A stretch of 60,433 nucleotides of DNA from Clostridiales bacterium. GTDB taxonomy: Bacteria > Bacillota > Clostridia > Christensenellales > Aristaeellaceae. The translations under genes and the position numbers were made by a program. This document shows, in pieces, positions 15,653 to 22,905 of this stretch. The notes beneath the pieces were generated by a model. It searched no databases, was not told the origin of the DNA, and saw only the letters and a list, made by a program, of their open reading frames with translations. Where the stretch lies: assembly GCA_019419995.1 (NCBI GenBank), contig JAHZHZ010000015.1, forward strand, positions 1 through 60,433. Reading direction: 5' to 3'. Each line of letters opens with the position of its first letter. Position 1 is the first letter of the stretch.

Positions 15653-17956
15653 AGCCTTTTCCTCCTCTTTTTGTTTGTGCTTTATTTTTCGATCGCGACG
15701 GGAATTGTACATATCCAGTAGGTTCAATCGCAGGGCGTTGGTTACCACACAGAAGCTGGACAGGCTCATGGCTGCTGCGCCGAACATGGGATTGAGTTGC
15801 CAGCCGAACAGGTGGATGAATGCGCCTGCCGCCAGTGGGATGCCGATGACATTATAGATAAACGCCCAGAACAGGTTTTCATGGATGTTGCGCAGGGTTG
15901 CACGGCTTAAGCGGATAGCTGCAGGTACGTCCAGCAGGCGGCTCTTCATTAACACTACATCTGCCGCGTCGATGGCCACGTCCGTACCTGCGCCAATGGC
16001 GATACCTGTATCCGCCTCCGTCAGTGCCGGAGCATCGTTGATACCGTCCCCTACCATGGCTACCCGGCCGCGTTGCTTCAGGGATCGAATGACATTGGCT
16101 TTTCCATCGGGTAATACGCCAGCGATTACTTCATCCACACCCGCCTGGCGACCGATGGCTCGGGCTGTACGCTCGTTGTCTCCGGTGAGCATTACCACTC
16201 GGATACCCATATTTTGCAGCTGGTGCACCGCTTCAGGGCTATCCTCGCGGATCACGTCTGCTACGGCAATGATGCCTAATAGGCGTTTTCCGTAACTGAA
16301 GAAGAGGGGGGTTTTGCCCTCGGCGGAGAGCTTTTCTCCTTGGTCACGCAGTTGGGCGGAAATTTCCACGCGCTGGCTTATTAAATCTAAATTGCCAGCT
16401 ACCAGTTCGCCGCCTTCCAACATTGCTGTCAGTCCGCTGCCGGGCAGAGCGCGGAAGGATTCCACCTCCGTGGGAGCGATGCCCTTCTCCACTGCATGTT
16501 TCAGCACAGCCCGGGCCAGGGGATGTTCGCTCTTGCATTCCAATGCTGCCGCCAGGCGTAGTAATTCTCCTTCATCCACTTCCGGTGTGCAGAGTACATC
16601 CGTTACACGGGGTTCGCCGCAGGTGATGGTGCCCGTCTTGTCCAGAGCAACGATCTCCGTGCGCCCGGTGTTTTCCAGCGATACGGCGGTCTTAAACAGC
16701 ACGCCGTGGCGGGCACCCACCCCGTTGCCTACCATGATGGCTACCGGAGTGGCCAGCCCCAGAGCGCAGGGACAACTGATTACCAGCACCGAGATGGCTC
16801 GGGCCAGAGCATAACCTACACTTTGCCCCACCAGTAGCCACACCACCAGGCACAACAGGGCAATGCCCATTACAGCGGGAACAAACACGCCGGAAACTCT
16901 GTCTGCTACTTTAGCGATGGGCGCTTTGGTGGCCGCTGCGTCGCTGACCATTTTGATGATTTGGGAGAGGGTGGTATCCTCACCCACCCGGGTAGCTTCG
17001 CAACGGATAAAGCCGGACTGGTTTACCGTGGCCGCGGATACTACATCCCCCGGCGCTTTGTCCACGGGAATACTTTCCCCAGTGAGGGCTGCTTCATTTA
17101 CGGCGGTCTCTCCCTCCAGCACCACACCGTCTACCGGGATGTTTTCTCCGGGGCGAACCACAAATACATCCCCTTTTTTGACCTGAGCGATGGGCAGTTG
17201 TTGTTCCACTCCCTCTCGTAGGACCGTAGCCGTCTGAGGTGTGAGTTTCATCAGGGATTTCAGTGCGTCCGTGGTGCGCCCTTTGGAGCGGGCTTCCAGC
17301 ATTTTGCCTACAGTGATCAGCGTCAGGATCATACCCGCAGATTCAAAATAGAATTCATGCATCCATGCCATAGCTCCCGCCATATCGCCCCGGGCTTGTG
17401 CTCCCGTCATGGCAAAGAGCGCATAACTGCTATAGACAAACGCTGCGCCCGAACCCAGTGCTACCAGCGTGTCCATGTTGGGAGAACGATGAATGAGACC
17501 TTTAAAGCCGCTGATGAAGAACTTCTGATTAATGACCATGATGATGGCTGCCAGCAACATCTGCAATAGGCCCAGTGCCACTGGATTATCCGAAAGTGCT
17601 GTCGGAACCGGCCAGTTCCACATCATGTGGCCCATGGAAAAATACATCAGCGCCAGTAGAAAGCCCAGCGATGCGAACAGCCGCCGCTTCAAAACGGGTG
17701 TTTCCCGGTCTTTGAGGACTTCTTCTCCTGGTGCAGTCCCCTGAACGCTCTGTGCCGAGCCCTTCTCTGCTGCACCATAGCCCGCGGCTTCCACCGCCGC
17801 GATGACTTCTGATGCTGTGGCAGTACCCTCCACGCCCATGGAATTGGTCAGAAGGCTCACTGAACAAGCCGTGACCCCCGGTAACTTGGAAACCGCCTTT
17901 TCCACACGCGTGCTGCATGCCGCGCAGCTCATACCTGTCACATCGTATTGTTTCAC
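15443..17956 (-). CDS. copA: Copper-exporting P1B-ATPase with C-terminal CopZ fused in frame
   Basis: An 837-residue Cu(I) efflux pump. The N-terminal HMA domain has 'GMSCAAC' (residues 8-14). Eight membrane helices include the transport motif 'SCPCALGLATP' near 395. Other motifs are the 'TGES' actuator, phosphorylation site 'DKTGT' near 440, 'HP' in 'CKSEHPLA' and 'GDGINDAPAL'. Where CopA proteins normally end, after 'NALRLNLL', a short basic linker leads in frame into a second HMA domain with 'GMMCGHC', which looks like a whole CopZ chaperone. The start is GTG at 17956 with a perfect AGGAGGTGA. It is transcribed with csoR, whose stop lies 19 bases upstream. Confidence 0.95.
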   Translation of the reverse strand: MKQYDVTGMSCAACSTRVEKAVSKLPGVTACSVSLLTNSMGVEGTATASEVIAAVEAAGYGAAEKGSAQSVQGTAPGEEVLKDRETPVLKRRLFASLGFLLALMYFSMGHMMWNWPVPTALSDNPVALGLLQMLLAAIIMVINQKFFISGFKGLIHRSPNMDTLVALGSGAAFVYSSYALFAMTGAQARGDMAGAMAWMHEFYFESAGMILTLITVGKMLEARSKGRTTDALKSLMKLTPQTATVLREGVEQQLPIAQVKKGDVFVVRPGENIPVDGVVLEGETAVNEAALTGESIPVDKAPGDVVSAATVNQSGFIRCEATRVGEDTTLSQIIKMVSDAAATKAPIAKVADRVSGVFVPAVMGIALLCLVVWLLVGQSVGYALARAISVLVISCPCALGLATPVAIMVGNGVGARHGVLFKTAVSLENTGRTEIVALDKTGTITCGEPRVTDVLCTPEVDEGELLRLAAALECKSEHPLARAVLKHAVEKGIAPTEVESFRALPGSGLTAMLEGGELVAGNLDLISQRVEISAQLRDQGEKLSAEGKTPLFFSYGKRLLGIIAVADVIREDSPEAVHQLQNMGIRVVMLTGDNERTARAIGRQAGVDEVIAGVLPDGKANVIRSLKQRGRVAMVGDGINDAPALTEADTGIAIGAGTDVAIDAADVVLMKSRLLDVPAAIRLSRATLRNIHENLFWAFIYNVIGIPLAAGAFIHLFGWQLNPMFGAAAMSLSSFCVVTNALRLNLLDMYNSRRDRKIKHKQKEEEKAMVKTLKIEGMMCGHCEARVKKVLEALEGVTEAKVSHVDGTAVVHLDKDVANDVLRKAVEDQDYKVTGIE

Positions 17957-17975
17957 TGCTTTTCACCTCCTTGGC

Positions 17976-18278
17976 TCATTTCATTAACTTCTGTAGTATA
18001 CCCATCAATTCGTCTATGGTTTCATCCCGACCGGCGCGAATATCCTCCACTACGCAGCTGTGCATGTGGCTAGAGAGCAGCTCCCGACAAAAGGCGTTGA
18101 GCGCCGCATTGGCTGCTGCTGCTTGGGTAAGAATGTCCATGCAGTAGGCATCCCGATCTAACATGCCTCGAATGCCCCGGATTTGTCCCTCAATGCGGTT
18201 TAGTCGGTTAGTCAGACGCTTTTTCTCTTCCTCCGTGCGCTCCTTTGTGCGTCCACAGCACATTTTGTCTTCTTGCAT
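17976..18278 (-). CDS. csoR: CsoR family copper-sensing repressor
   Basis: 100 residues, all helical. The Cu(I) ligand set of CsoR is visible: Cys in 'RDAYCMDIL', then His and Cys in 'SHMHSC' with H-x3-C spacing. The family signature 'RLNRIEGQIRGIRGML' lies near residues 22-37. Start 18278 has GGGAGG seven bases upstream; an in-frame ATG at 18308 lies inside the -10 box of the promoter and is excluded. In the copper-free state it should sit on the operator in its own promoter and repress itself and copA. Confidence 0.93.
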   Translation of the reverse strand: MQEDKMCCGRTKERTEEEKKRLTNRLNRIEGQIRGIRGMLDRDAYCMDILTQAAAANAALNAFCRELLSSHMHSCVVEDIRAGRDETIDELMGILQKLMK

Positions 18279-18306
18279 TTCACTGCCTCCCCTCACTTTC
18301 GGCGAC

Positions 18307-18335
18307 ATTATATACCCCTATGGGGTATTTGTCAA
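18307..18335 (-). promoter_or_regulatory. Perfect consensus promoter with CsoR operator in its spacer
   Basis: Read on the minus strand, TTGACA (18335-18330), a spacer of exactly 17 bases and TATAAT (18312-18307). The spacer and -10 edge contain the perfect inverted repeat ATACCCC-N3-GGGGTAT (18312-18328), which matches the G/C-tract palindrome of CsoR-type operators. Bound repressor would block both hexamers. Confidence 0.9.
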
Positions 18336-18370
18336 GGCGTAAGGAAGGTTAAAATTCATTTGGGAGAAAA

Positions 18371-18401
18371 AAGAAGCGCCGGTGCAAAAATGCACCGGCG
18401 C
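18371..18401 (-). terminator. Terminator of metQ
   Basis: An 11-bp perfect stem (18376-18386 with 18391-18401) followed on the minus strand by TTCTTTTTT. It sits between metQ and the csoR promoter. Confidence 0.9.
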
Positions 18402-18419
18402 AGGAGAAACCAGGTTAAA

Positions 18420-19223
18420 TCAGAACAGAGGCACCACGGCACCGTTATAGCTCTCCTCAATGAAGGCTTTGACTTCATCGCTCTTGAGGGCCTCGGCAAG
18501 GGCTAGAATAGCTTCGTTATTCTCGTTGCCCTCTTTGACTACCAGTACGTTGGCGTAGTTTTGCTGGATCACGTCGGACTCGCCGTCCTCGGTGGCCAGA
18601 GCATCGGCAGCGTTCAGGCCAGCAGCAATGGCATAGTTGCCGTTGATGACGGCGATGTCTACGCTGCCCAGGGAGCGGGGAACTTGCGCCGCTTCTACTT
18701 CGACGATCTCATAGTTATGTGGATTTTCAACGATGTCCAGTTTGGTAGCAGCGATACCCACACCTTCGGTGAGTTTGATCAGGCCCTGTTCTTCCAGCAA
18801 TAGCAGGGCGCGGGCCTCATTGGTGGTATCGTTGGGTACAGCGATCTGGGCGCCATCCTCAAGTTCTTCCAAGCTGGCAGTCTTGCCTGCGTAGATGCCC
18901 AGGGGTTCGTAGTGGATCTTGGCCACTTCCACCAGATGGGTACCGCGCTCAGCATTGAATTCGCCCAGATAGAGCACATGCTGGAAGTAATTGGCGTCAA
19001 TACTTCCATCTTCCACGGCTGTGTTGGGAATCACGTAATCTTGATAGACGGCGATTTCCAGTTCAATGCCCTGTTCCGCCAAAATGGGCTTAACTACTTC
19101 CAAAATTTCCGCATGAGGAGCCGGGCTGGCACCCACGGTAAGCTTGACGGTTTCTTCCGCCAGCGCAGAGAAACAGGAAAGGGTCAGAACCAGGGACAAA
19201 ACGATAACAAAAATCTTTTTCAT
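18420..19223 (-). CDS. metQ: Methionine ABC transporter substrate-binding protein
   Basis: 267 residues of the NlpA/MetQ family: signal peptide at 1-22, 'LTVGASPAPHAEIL', 'ELEIAVYQDYVIPN', 'DANYFQH' and 'AVPNDTTNEARALLLLEEQGLI', with the 'YAIAAGL' pocket segment. A Cys lies at residue 17 ('LSCFSALAEE'), but the preceding Leu is not ideal for a lipobox, so the mode of membrane attachment is uncertain. The start at 19223 has AAGGAG upstream. It lies in the same direction as metN and metI but behind its own promoter and a leader with a terminator, so it is controlled separately. Confidence 0.93.
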   Translation of the reverse strand: MKKIFVIVLSLVLTLSCFSALAEETVKLTVGASPAPHAEILEVVKPILAEQGIELEIAVYQDYVIPNTAVEDGSIDANYFQHVLYLGEFNAERGTHLVEVAKIHYEPLGIYAGKTASLEELEDGAQIAVPNDTTNEARALLLLEEQGLIKLTEGVGIAATKLDIVENPHNYEIVEVEAAQVPRSLGSVDIAVINGNYAIAAGLNAADALATEDGESDVIQQNYANVLVVKEGNENNEAILALAEALKSDEVKAFIEESYNGAVVPLF

Positions 19224-19339
19224 GAGGGATCTCCTTTCAAAGTTCAGTTTTGGGTATGATACCGCAGTTTCTAAGCTTCGCCGCAGATTTAGGGATGTGC
19301 ATGCGGCGTCTGAACTACTTTCTCCCGTTTGCCGAGCAA

Positions 19340-19378
19340 ACACAAAGGGCAGGAAACTTTGAATCGCTTCCTGCCCTT
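19340..19378 (-). terminator. Leader terminator (attenuator) upstream of metQ
   Basis: On the minus strand an 11-bp perfect stem (19378-19368 with 19355-19345) is followed by TGTGTTT. It stands 17 bases after the leader-peptide stop and about 120 bases before metQ, inside a leader of about 330 bases, so it must be bypassed for metQ expression. Confidence 0.8.
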
Positions 19379-19395
19379 GCATGCTTGCTGCCGGT

Positions 19396-19512
19396 TTACA
19401 CTTCCGGCGAGGAAAACGGTTCAGAGTTCAGAGCACAGCGAAGCGTGCGCATGCACATCCGGCGCATGCACATATCCATCATCACAGTTTCCGAAATAGC
19501 GGTGTAACGCAT
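19396..19512 (-). CDS. Methionine-rich leader peptide of metQ attenuator
   Basis: A 38-codon ORF starting ATG at 19512 and ending TAA at 19396. The ribosome site GGGAGGAG (19525-19518) is excellent, with seven bases between GGAGG and ATG. Met is at positions 1, 11, 12, 14, 16, 19 and 21, so six Met codons lie within eleven codons. The block 'VMMDMCMRRMCMR' is just what ribosome-mediated attenuation would use to sense Met-tRNA supply. It lies between a consensus promoter and a leader terminator. Confidence 0.82.
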   Translation of the reverse strand: MRYTAISETVMMDMCMRRMCMRTLRCALNSEPFSSPEV

Positions 19513-19559
19513 CAGGGCTCCTCCCTTCCGAATCCAGTATCTCTTTCGGATTTAGGCAT

Positions 19560-19588
19560 ATTATAAAAACTGCCCCGGCCTTTGTCAA
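19560..19588 (-). promoter_or_regulatory. Perfect consensus promoter for the metQ leader
   Basis: On the minus strand TTGACA (19588-19583), 17 bases, TATAAT (19565-19560). It lies downstream of the metI stop at 19636, so metQ has a transcript of its own with a leader of about 330 bases. Confidence 0.88.
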
Positions 19589-19635
19589 GACCGGAGCCGA
19601 AAGATTTACACTTTGCACAATTTTTTGTTCGCCTT

Positions 19636-20298
19636 TTAGCGAATGCGCTTGTCCGTTTTCTTGCCGATTCGGGAGCCGACTTCCTGAAACAGCTGTACAA
19701 TAATCACCATCAACAGCACCGTCACCAGCATGACTGGAGTGTTGTAGCGATAATAGCCATAATTAATGGCGATGGCACCCAATCCGCCGCCACCCACATA
19801 ACCTGCCATGGCTGTATAGCCCAGAATGGTGGTTATGGCAATGGTACAACCGCTGATCAACGAGGGCTTAGCCTCGGGCAACAAGGTTTTGACAATAATC
19901 TTGAAGTTGGGCGTCCCCATCGCTCGGGCAGCCTCGATGACGCCGGCGGGCACTTCCTTGAGGGAAGATTCCACCATGCGGCCAATGAAGGGAGCGGCGC
20001 TAATGACCAGCGGCACCACAGTGGCGCCGGGGCCAAGGGTGGTGCCCAGCAGCCATTGGGTGAAGGGCAACACGGTGATCAACAGGATGATGAAGGGGAC
20101 GCTGCGAACCACGTTGACGATGGCGCCCAGCACGGCATTAACGCTCCGGCAGGGGCGTAAGCCGTTTTTTTCCGTTACGAACAGGGCTACACCGATGGGC
20201 AGACCCAGCACATAGGCCAGCAGTGTGGACAGGAGGGTCATATAAAGGGTCTGGCCGATACCCTGAAGCAGCTCTTTAATCATTTGTTCCGTAAACAT
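19636..20298 (-). CDS. metI: Methionine ABC transporter permease
   Basis: 220 residues with five membrane helices and the MetI family EAA loop 'EVPAGVIEAARAMGTPNFKI' near residues 130-150. It forms the D/L-methionine importer with MetN and MetQ. It overlaps the metN end by 23 bases and has AGGAGG before its ATG. Its stop is about 50 bases before the separate metQ promoter. Confidence 0.95.
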   Translation of the reverse strand: MFTEQMIKELLQGIGQTLYMTLLSTLLAYVLGLPIGVALFVTEKNGLRPCRSVNAVLGAIVNVVRSVPFIILLITVLPFTQWLLGTTLGPGATVVPLVISAAPFIGRMVESSLKEVPAGVIEAARAMGTPNFKIIVKTLLPEAKPSLISGCTIAITTILGYTAMAGYVGGGGLGAIAINYGYYRYNTPVMLVTVLLMVIIVQLFQEVGSRIGKKTDKRIR

Positions 20299-21301
20299 TG
20301 AGCGTCTCCTCCTTGAACGTGATCTGGTGATCGGTGAGCCACTGCTTTACCCGAAGTACAGTGGTTTCATCCTGAGGCAGTTGCAGGAGCATCTGGCCCA
20401 TGGCCTTACCATCTACATTTCGGGTATTGGCATAAAGAATGTTTACCGCTGCCCGACATTCCAACGCCAGATTGGAGATTACGGGCTCATAGGAGGAGTA
20501 ACCATCAAATACGATACGCAGACAGTTGCTGTCAGAAAAGTGAGTAGGTGCATCCTGAGCCGGCAGGATCAACTGCCGGGCGATGCGGGAGCGGGGATGA
20601 ATAAATACATCCCGCACCAGCCCCTCTTCCACCACGTGGCTGTGATCCAGCACCGCTACCCGGTTGCAGATGGTTTCGATCACTTTCATCTCGTGGGTAA
20701 TTACCACCACGGTCACGCCCAATTCCCGGTTGATCCGCCGCAGAAGATCCAGAATTTGGCGGGTGGTGTTGGGATCCAGGGCGGAGGTAGCCTCGTCACA
20801 CAGAAGCACTTTGGGGTTCATAGCCAGAGCTCGAGCGATGGCTACCCGCTGCTTCTGTCCGCCGGAGAGCTGACTGGGATAGGCCTTGGCACGGTCGCTG
20901 AGTCCCACCAGCTCCAGTAGTTCAGTGGCACGTTTGACAGCATCTTTCCGGGGAACTTTTGCCACTTCCATGGGATAACAGATATTTCTCAGGGCATTGC
21001 GTTGGGCCATGAGATTGAAGTCCTGAAAGATCATGCCGATTCTCTGGCGGGTGGCCAGCAACTGACGCTGGCTCATTTCAAGCAGGTTTTGTCCGTCGAA
21101 TATTACCCGGCCCTCGGTAGGTGTCTCCAGTAGGTTCATACAGCGCACCAGCGTGCTCTTACCCGCGCCGGAGAGGCCGATGATACCGAAGATGTCTCCC
21201 TCCCATATGGAAAGATTGATGTCCTCCAGAGCCACGATGCGTCCCGCAGCTCCGTTAAACACCTTGCTCAGATGTTCGATGCGGATGATTTCCTTGCCCA
21301 T
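20276..21301 (-). CDS. metN: Methionine ABC transporter ATP-binding protein
   Basis: 341 residues. Walker A 'GLSGAGKST' near residue 38, signature 'LSGGQKQRV' near 140, Walker B 'VLLCDEATSALDP' near 160 and a C-terminal NIL (ACT-like) domain from about 265, which in the E. coli homologue binds methionine and shuts transport down. The start at 21301 follows GGGAGG. A longer in-frame extension upstream would run back through the promoter and is rejected. Confidence 0.96.
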   Translation of the reverse strand: MGKEIIRIEHLSKVFNGAAGRIVALEDINLSIWEGDIFGIIGLSGAGKSTLVRCMNLLETPTEGRVIFDGQNLLEMSQRQLLATRQRIGMIFQDFNLMAQRNALRNICYPMEVAKVPRKDAVKRATELLELVGLSDRAKAYPSQLSGGQKQRVAIARALAMNPKVLLCDEATSALDPNTTRQILDLLRRINRELGVTVVVITHEMKVIETICNRVAVLDHSHVVEEGLVRDVFIHPRSRIARQLILPAQDAPTHFSDSNCLRIVFDGYSSYEPVISNLALECRAAVNILYANTRNVDGKAMGQMLLQLPQDETTVLRVKQWLTDHQITFKEETLNVYGTND

Positions 21302-21362
21302 ACTTTTGCCTCCCAGGAGCGCCCCAGGGCTGCCCTGATTTTTCCCATAGCATACCATTTCA

Positions 21363-21391
21363 ATTATAAATGTGAAAAAATCCGCTGTCAA
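21363..21391 (-). promoter_or_regulatory. Perfect consensus promoter of metNI inside the galE terminator
   Basis: On the minus strand TTGACA (21391-21386), 17 bases, TATAAT (21368-21363). The -35 box lies in the loop of the hairpin at 21374-21405. The leader to metN is only about 55 bases and leaves no room for a SAM riboswitch or T-box. Confidence 0.85.
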
Positions 21392-21405
21392 GGGCGGATT
21401 TTTTC
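21374..21405. terminator. Terminator hairpin downstream of galE
   Basis: GAAAAAATCCGC (21374-21385) and GCGGATTTTTTC (21394-21405) form a 12-bp stem with T-runs on both strands. It is an efficient bidirectional terminator that overlaps the metN promoter. Confidence 0.85.
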
Positions 21406-21468
21406 AAAAAAGATGAACGATGTAGGCCATAAAAGCCGGAATTCCACGTTATGTGGAATGAAAACACA

Positions 21469-22473
21469 TCAACCGTTTTCTTGCGTCTGCTGGAAATGCC
21501 AGGTATCGCGACACATTTCGTCGATGTTTTTCTCCGCATGCCAGTTCAGCAGCTTTTCTGCCAACGTGGGATCGGCATAACAGGTAGCGATATCTCCGGC
21601 CCGGCGGGGCGCGATGCGGTAGGCTACCTTGCGGCCACTGGCTTTCTCGAAGGCACGCACAATTTCCAGTACGCTGGTGCCCTTTCCAGTGCCCAGGTTT
21701 ACTGCCTGGCTGCCCGTATGGTTCTCAATGTATTTCAGGGCGGCCAAATGCCCCTTGGCCAGATCCACCACATGGATGTAATCCCGCACGCCGGTACCGT
21801 CGGGGGTATCATAATCGTCACCAAAGACGCTTAATTCTTTCAGCTTACCTGCGGCCACCTTCGCCACATAGGGCAACAGGTTGTTGGGAATCCCGTTGGG
21901 ATCCTCGCCGATAAGGCCGGATTCGTGAGCGCCGATGGGGTTAAAGTAACGCAATTTACACACTGCCCAGTCTTCATGGGCCGTACAGATGTCGTCCAGC
22001 ATCTGTTCGATCATCACTTTGGTGTAGCCGTAGGGATTGGTGGCAGAGGTAGGATAGTCCTCTCGGAAGGGCACGGGATTGTTCATGCCGTACACCGTGG
22101 CAGAGGAAGAGAATACGAACTTCTTTACCCCATGGGCCTGCATGGTTTCCGCCAGTACGATAAATCCATAGAGGTTGTTGTCGTAGTACATCAGCGGCTT
22201 TTGCACCGATTCGCCTACGGCTTTGTGGCCGGCGAAGTGGATCACTGCACCGATGTTCTCCTTGGAAAACATTTCATCCATAGCTGCCCGGTCGCGAATA
22301 TCGATCTGATAGAAGTGAAAATCCCGGCCGGTAATGGTGCGTATGGCGTCCAGAGCCTGGGGTTTGGCGTTGTTCATGTTATCCGCGATGACGATTTCAT
22401 ATCCCGCGTTTAAAAGTTCCACGCAGGTGTGGCTGCCGATATAACCGGCGCCGCCGGTAACCAGTATGCGCAT
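21469..22473 (-). CDS. galE: UDP-glucose 4-epimerase
   Basis: A 334-residue extended short-chain dehydrogenase that interconverts UDP-glucose and UDP-galactose. NAD-binding 'GGAGYIGSH' lies at residues 7-15, the catalytic Ser/Tyr/Lys set appears in 'SSSATVYG' and 'YGYTKVMIE', and 'DYDTPDGTGVRDYIHVVDLA' is the classic GalE block. The length is standard. It is monocistronic and supplies sugar nucleotides for surface glycans. Confidence 0.96.
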   Translation of the reverse strand: MRILVTGGAGYIGSHTCVELLNAGYEIVIADNMNNAKPQALDAIRTITGRDFHFYQIDIRDRAAMDEMFSKENIGAVIHFAGHKAVGESVQKPLMYYDNNLYGFIVLAETMQAHGVKKFVFSSSATVYGMNNPVPFREDYPTSATNPYGYTKVMIEQMLDDICTAHEDWAVCKLRYFNPIGAHESGLIGEDPNGIPNNLLPYVAKVAAGKLKELSVFGDDYDTPDGTGVRDYIHVVDLAKGHLAALKYIENHTGSQAVNLGTGKGTSVLEIVRAFEKASGRKVAYRIAPRRAGDIATCYADPTLAEKLLNWHAEKNIDEMCRDTWHFQQTQENG

Positions 22474-22506
22474 GCGTTATCCTTCCTTCCGTTGACTGCT
22501 GTAACC

Positions 22507-22535
22507 ATTATACCCCAGCGTTCGTCCCGTGACAA
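22507..22535 (-). promoter_or_regulatory. Promoter of galE
   Basis: On the minus strand TTGTCA (22535-22530), 17 bases, TATAAT (22512-22507). The leader is about 25-30 bases. Confidence 0.8.
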
Positions 22536-22598
22536 TCCCCCGGGCGTAAAGATTACAACCTATGGCCTTTACAGGGAGAAAATCTAACTCACCTCGGC

Positions 22599-22627
22599 TT
22601 GACAGGGGGATTTTGGGGCATTATAAT
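22599..22627 (+). promoter_or_regulatory. Perfect consensus promoter of the metG T-box transcript
   Basis: TTGACA at 22599-22604, 17 bases, TATAAT at 22622-22627. Transcription would start near 22634. Confidence 0.9.
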
Positions 22628-22633
22628 GAAATA

Positions 22634-22860
22634 GCGATGAAGGAAAGAGTACCCCGAGGGTCGCGCCCCAGAGAGCCGGGCAGGGTGGAAGCCGGCGGCG
22701 AACGGATGCGGGGGAACATGGCTCCGGAGCACTGCACTCGAAGGGATTTAGGGTGCGGCGTTTCCCGCGTTAAGGGATTCAAGGCCCGCTTTGTATGCGG
22801 GTGAACAGGGTTGGTATCGCGCTGGAGTTGCGCCCCTCATGGAAGGGGCGCTATTTTGTT
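22634..22860 (+). ncRNA. T-box leader of metG (tRNA-Met-sensing)
   Basis: A leader of about 230 bases with T-box hallmarks: AGAGAG at 22671-22676 followed by a GGGTGGAAGCC stretch in stem I; a T-box sequence 'GGGTTGGTATCGCG' at 22808-22821, a variant of the usual GGGTGGTACCGCG; then a terminator with a 7-bp stem (22830-22836 with 22845-22851) and a TATTTTGTTTT tail. The likeliest specifier is ATG at 22718-22720 on the return strand of stem I, which fits methionyl-tRNA synthetase downstream. I could not fold stem I in full, so the specifier is inferred. Confidence 0.88.
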
Positions 22861-22905
22861 TTCAGGCGCTATGAATGCAACAATAAAACTTGGAGGTTTG
22901 TCATC

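Noticed and set aside
18279..18308. Longer csoR from ATG 18308
   Set aside because: That ATG lies in the -10 box of the csoR promoter, so it cannot be in the transcript.
19252..19267. T-box-like string GGGTATGATACCGCAG on the plus strand
   Set aside because: No plus-strand gene or terminator follows; it faces away from metQ and lacks the TGG core.
21301..21391. N-terminally extended MetN
   Set aside because: The extension covers the promoter and terminator; GGGAGG marks the start at 21301.
22795..22905. N-terminally extended MetG
   Set aside because: The extension would translate the T-box and its terminator; the family start and ribosome site are at 22906.
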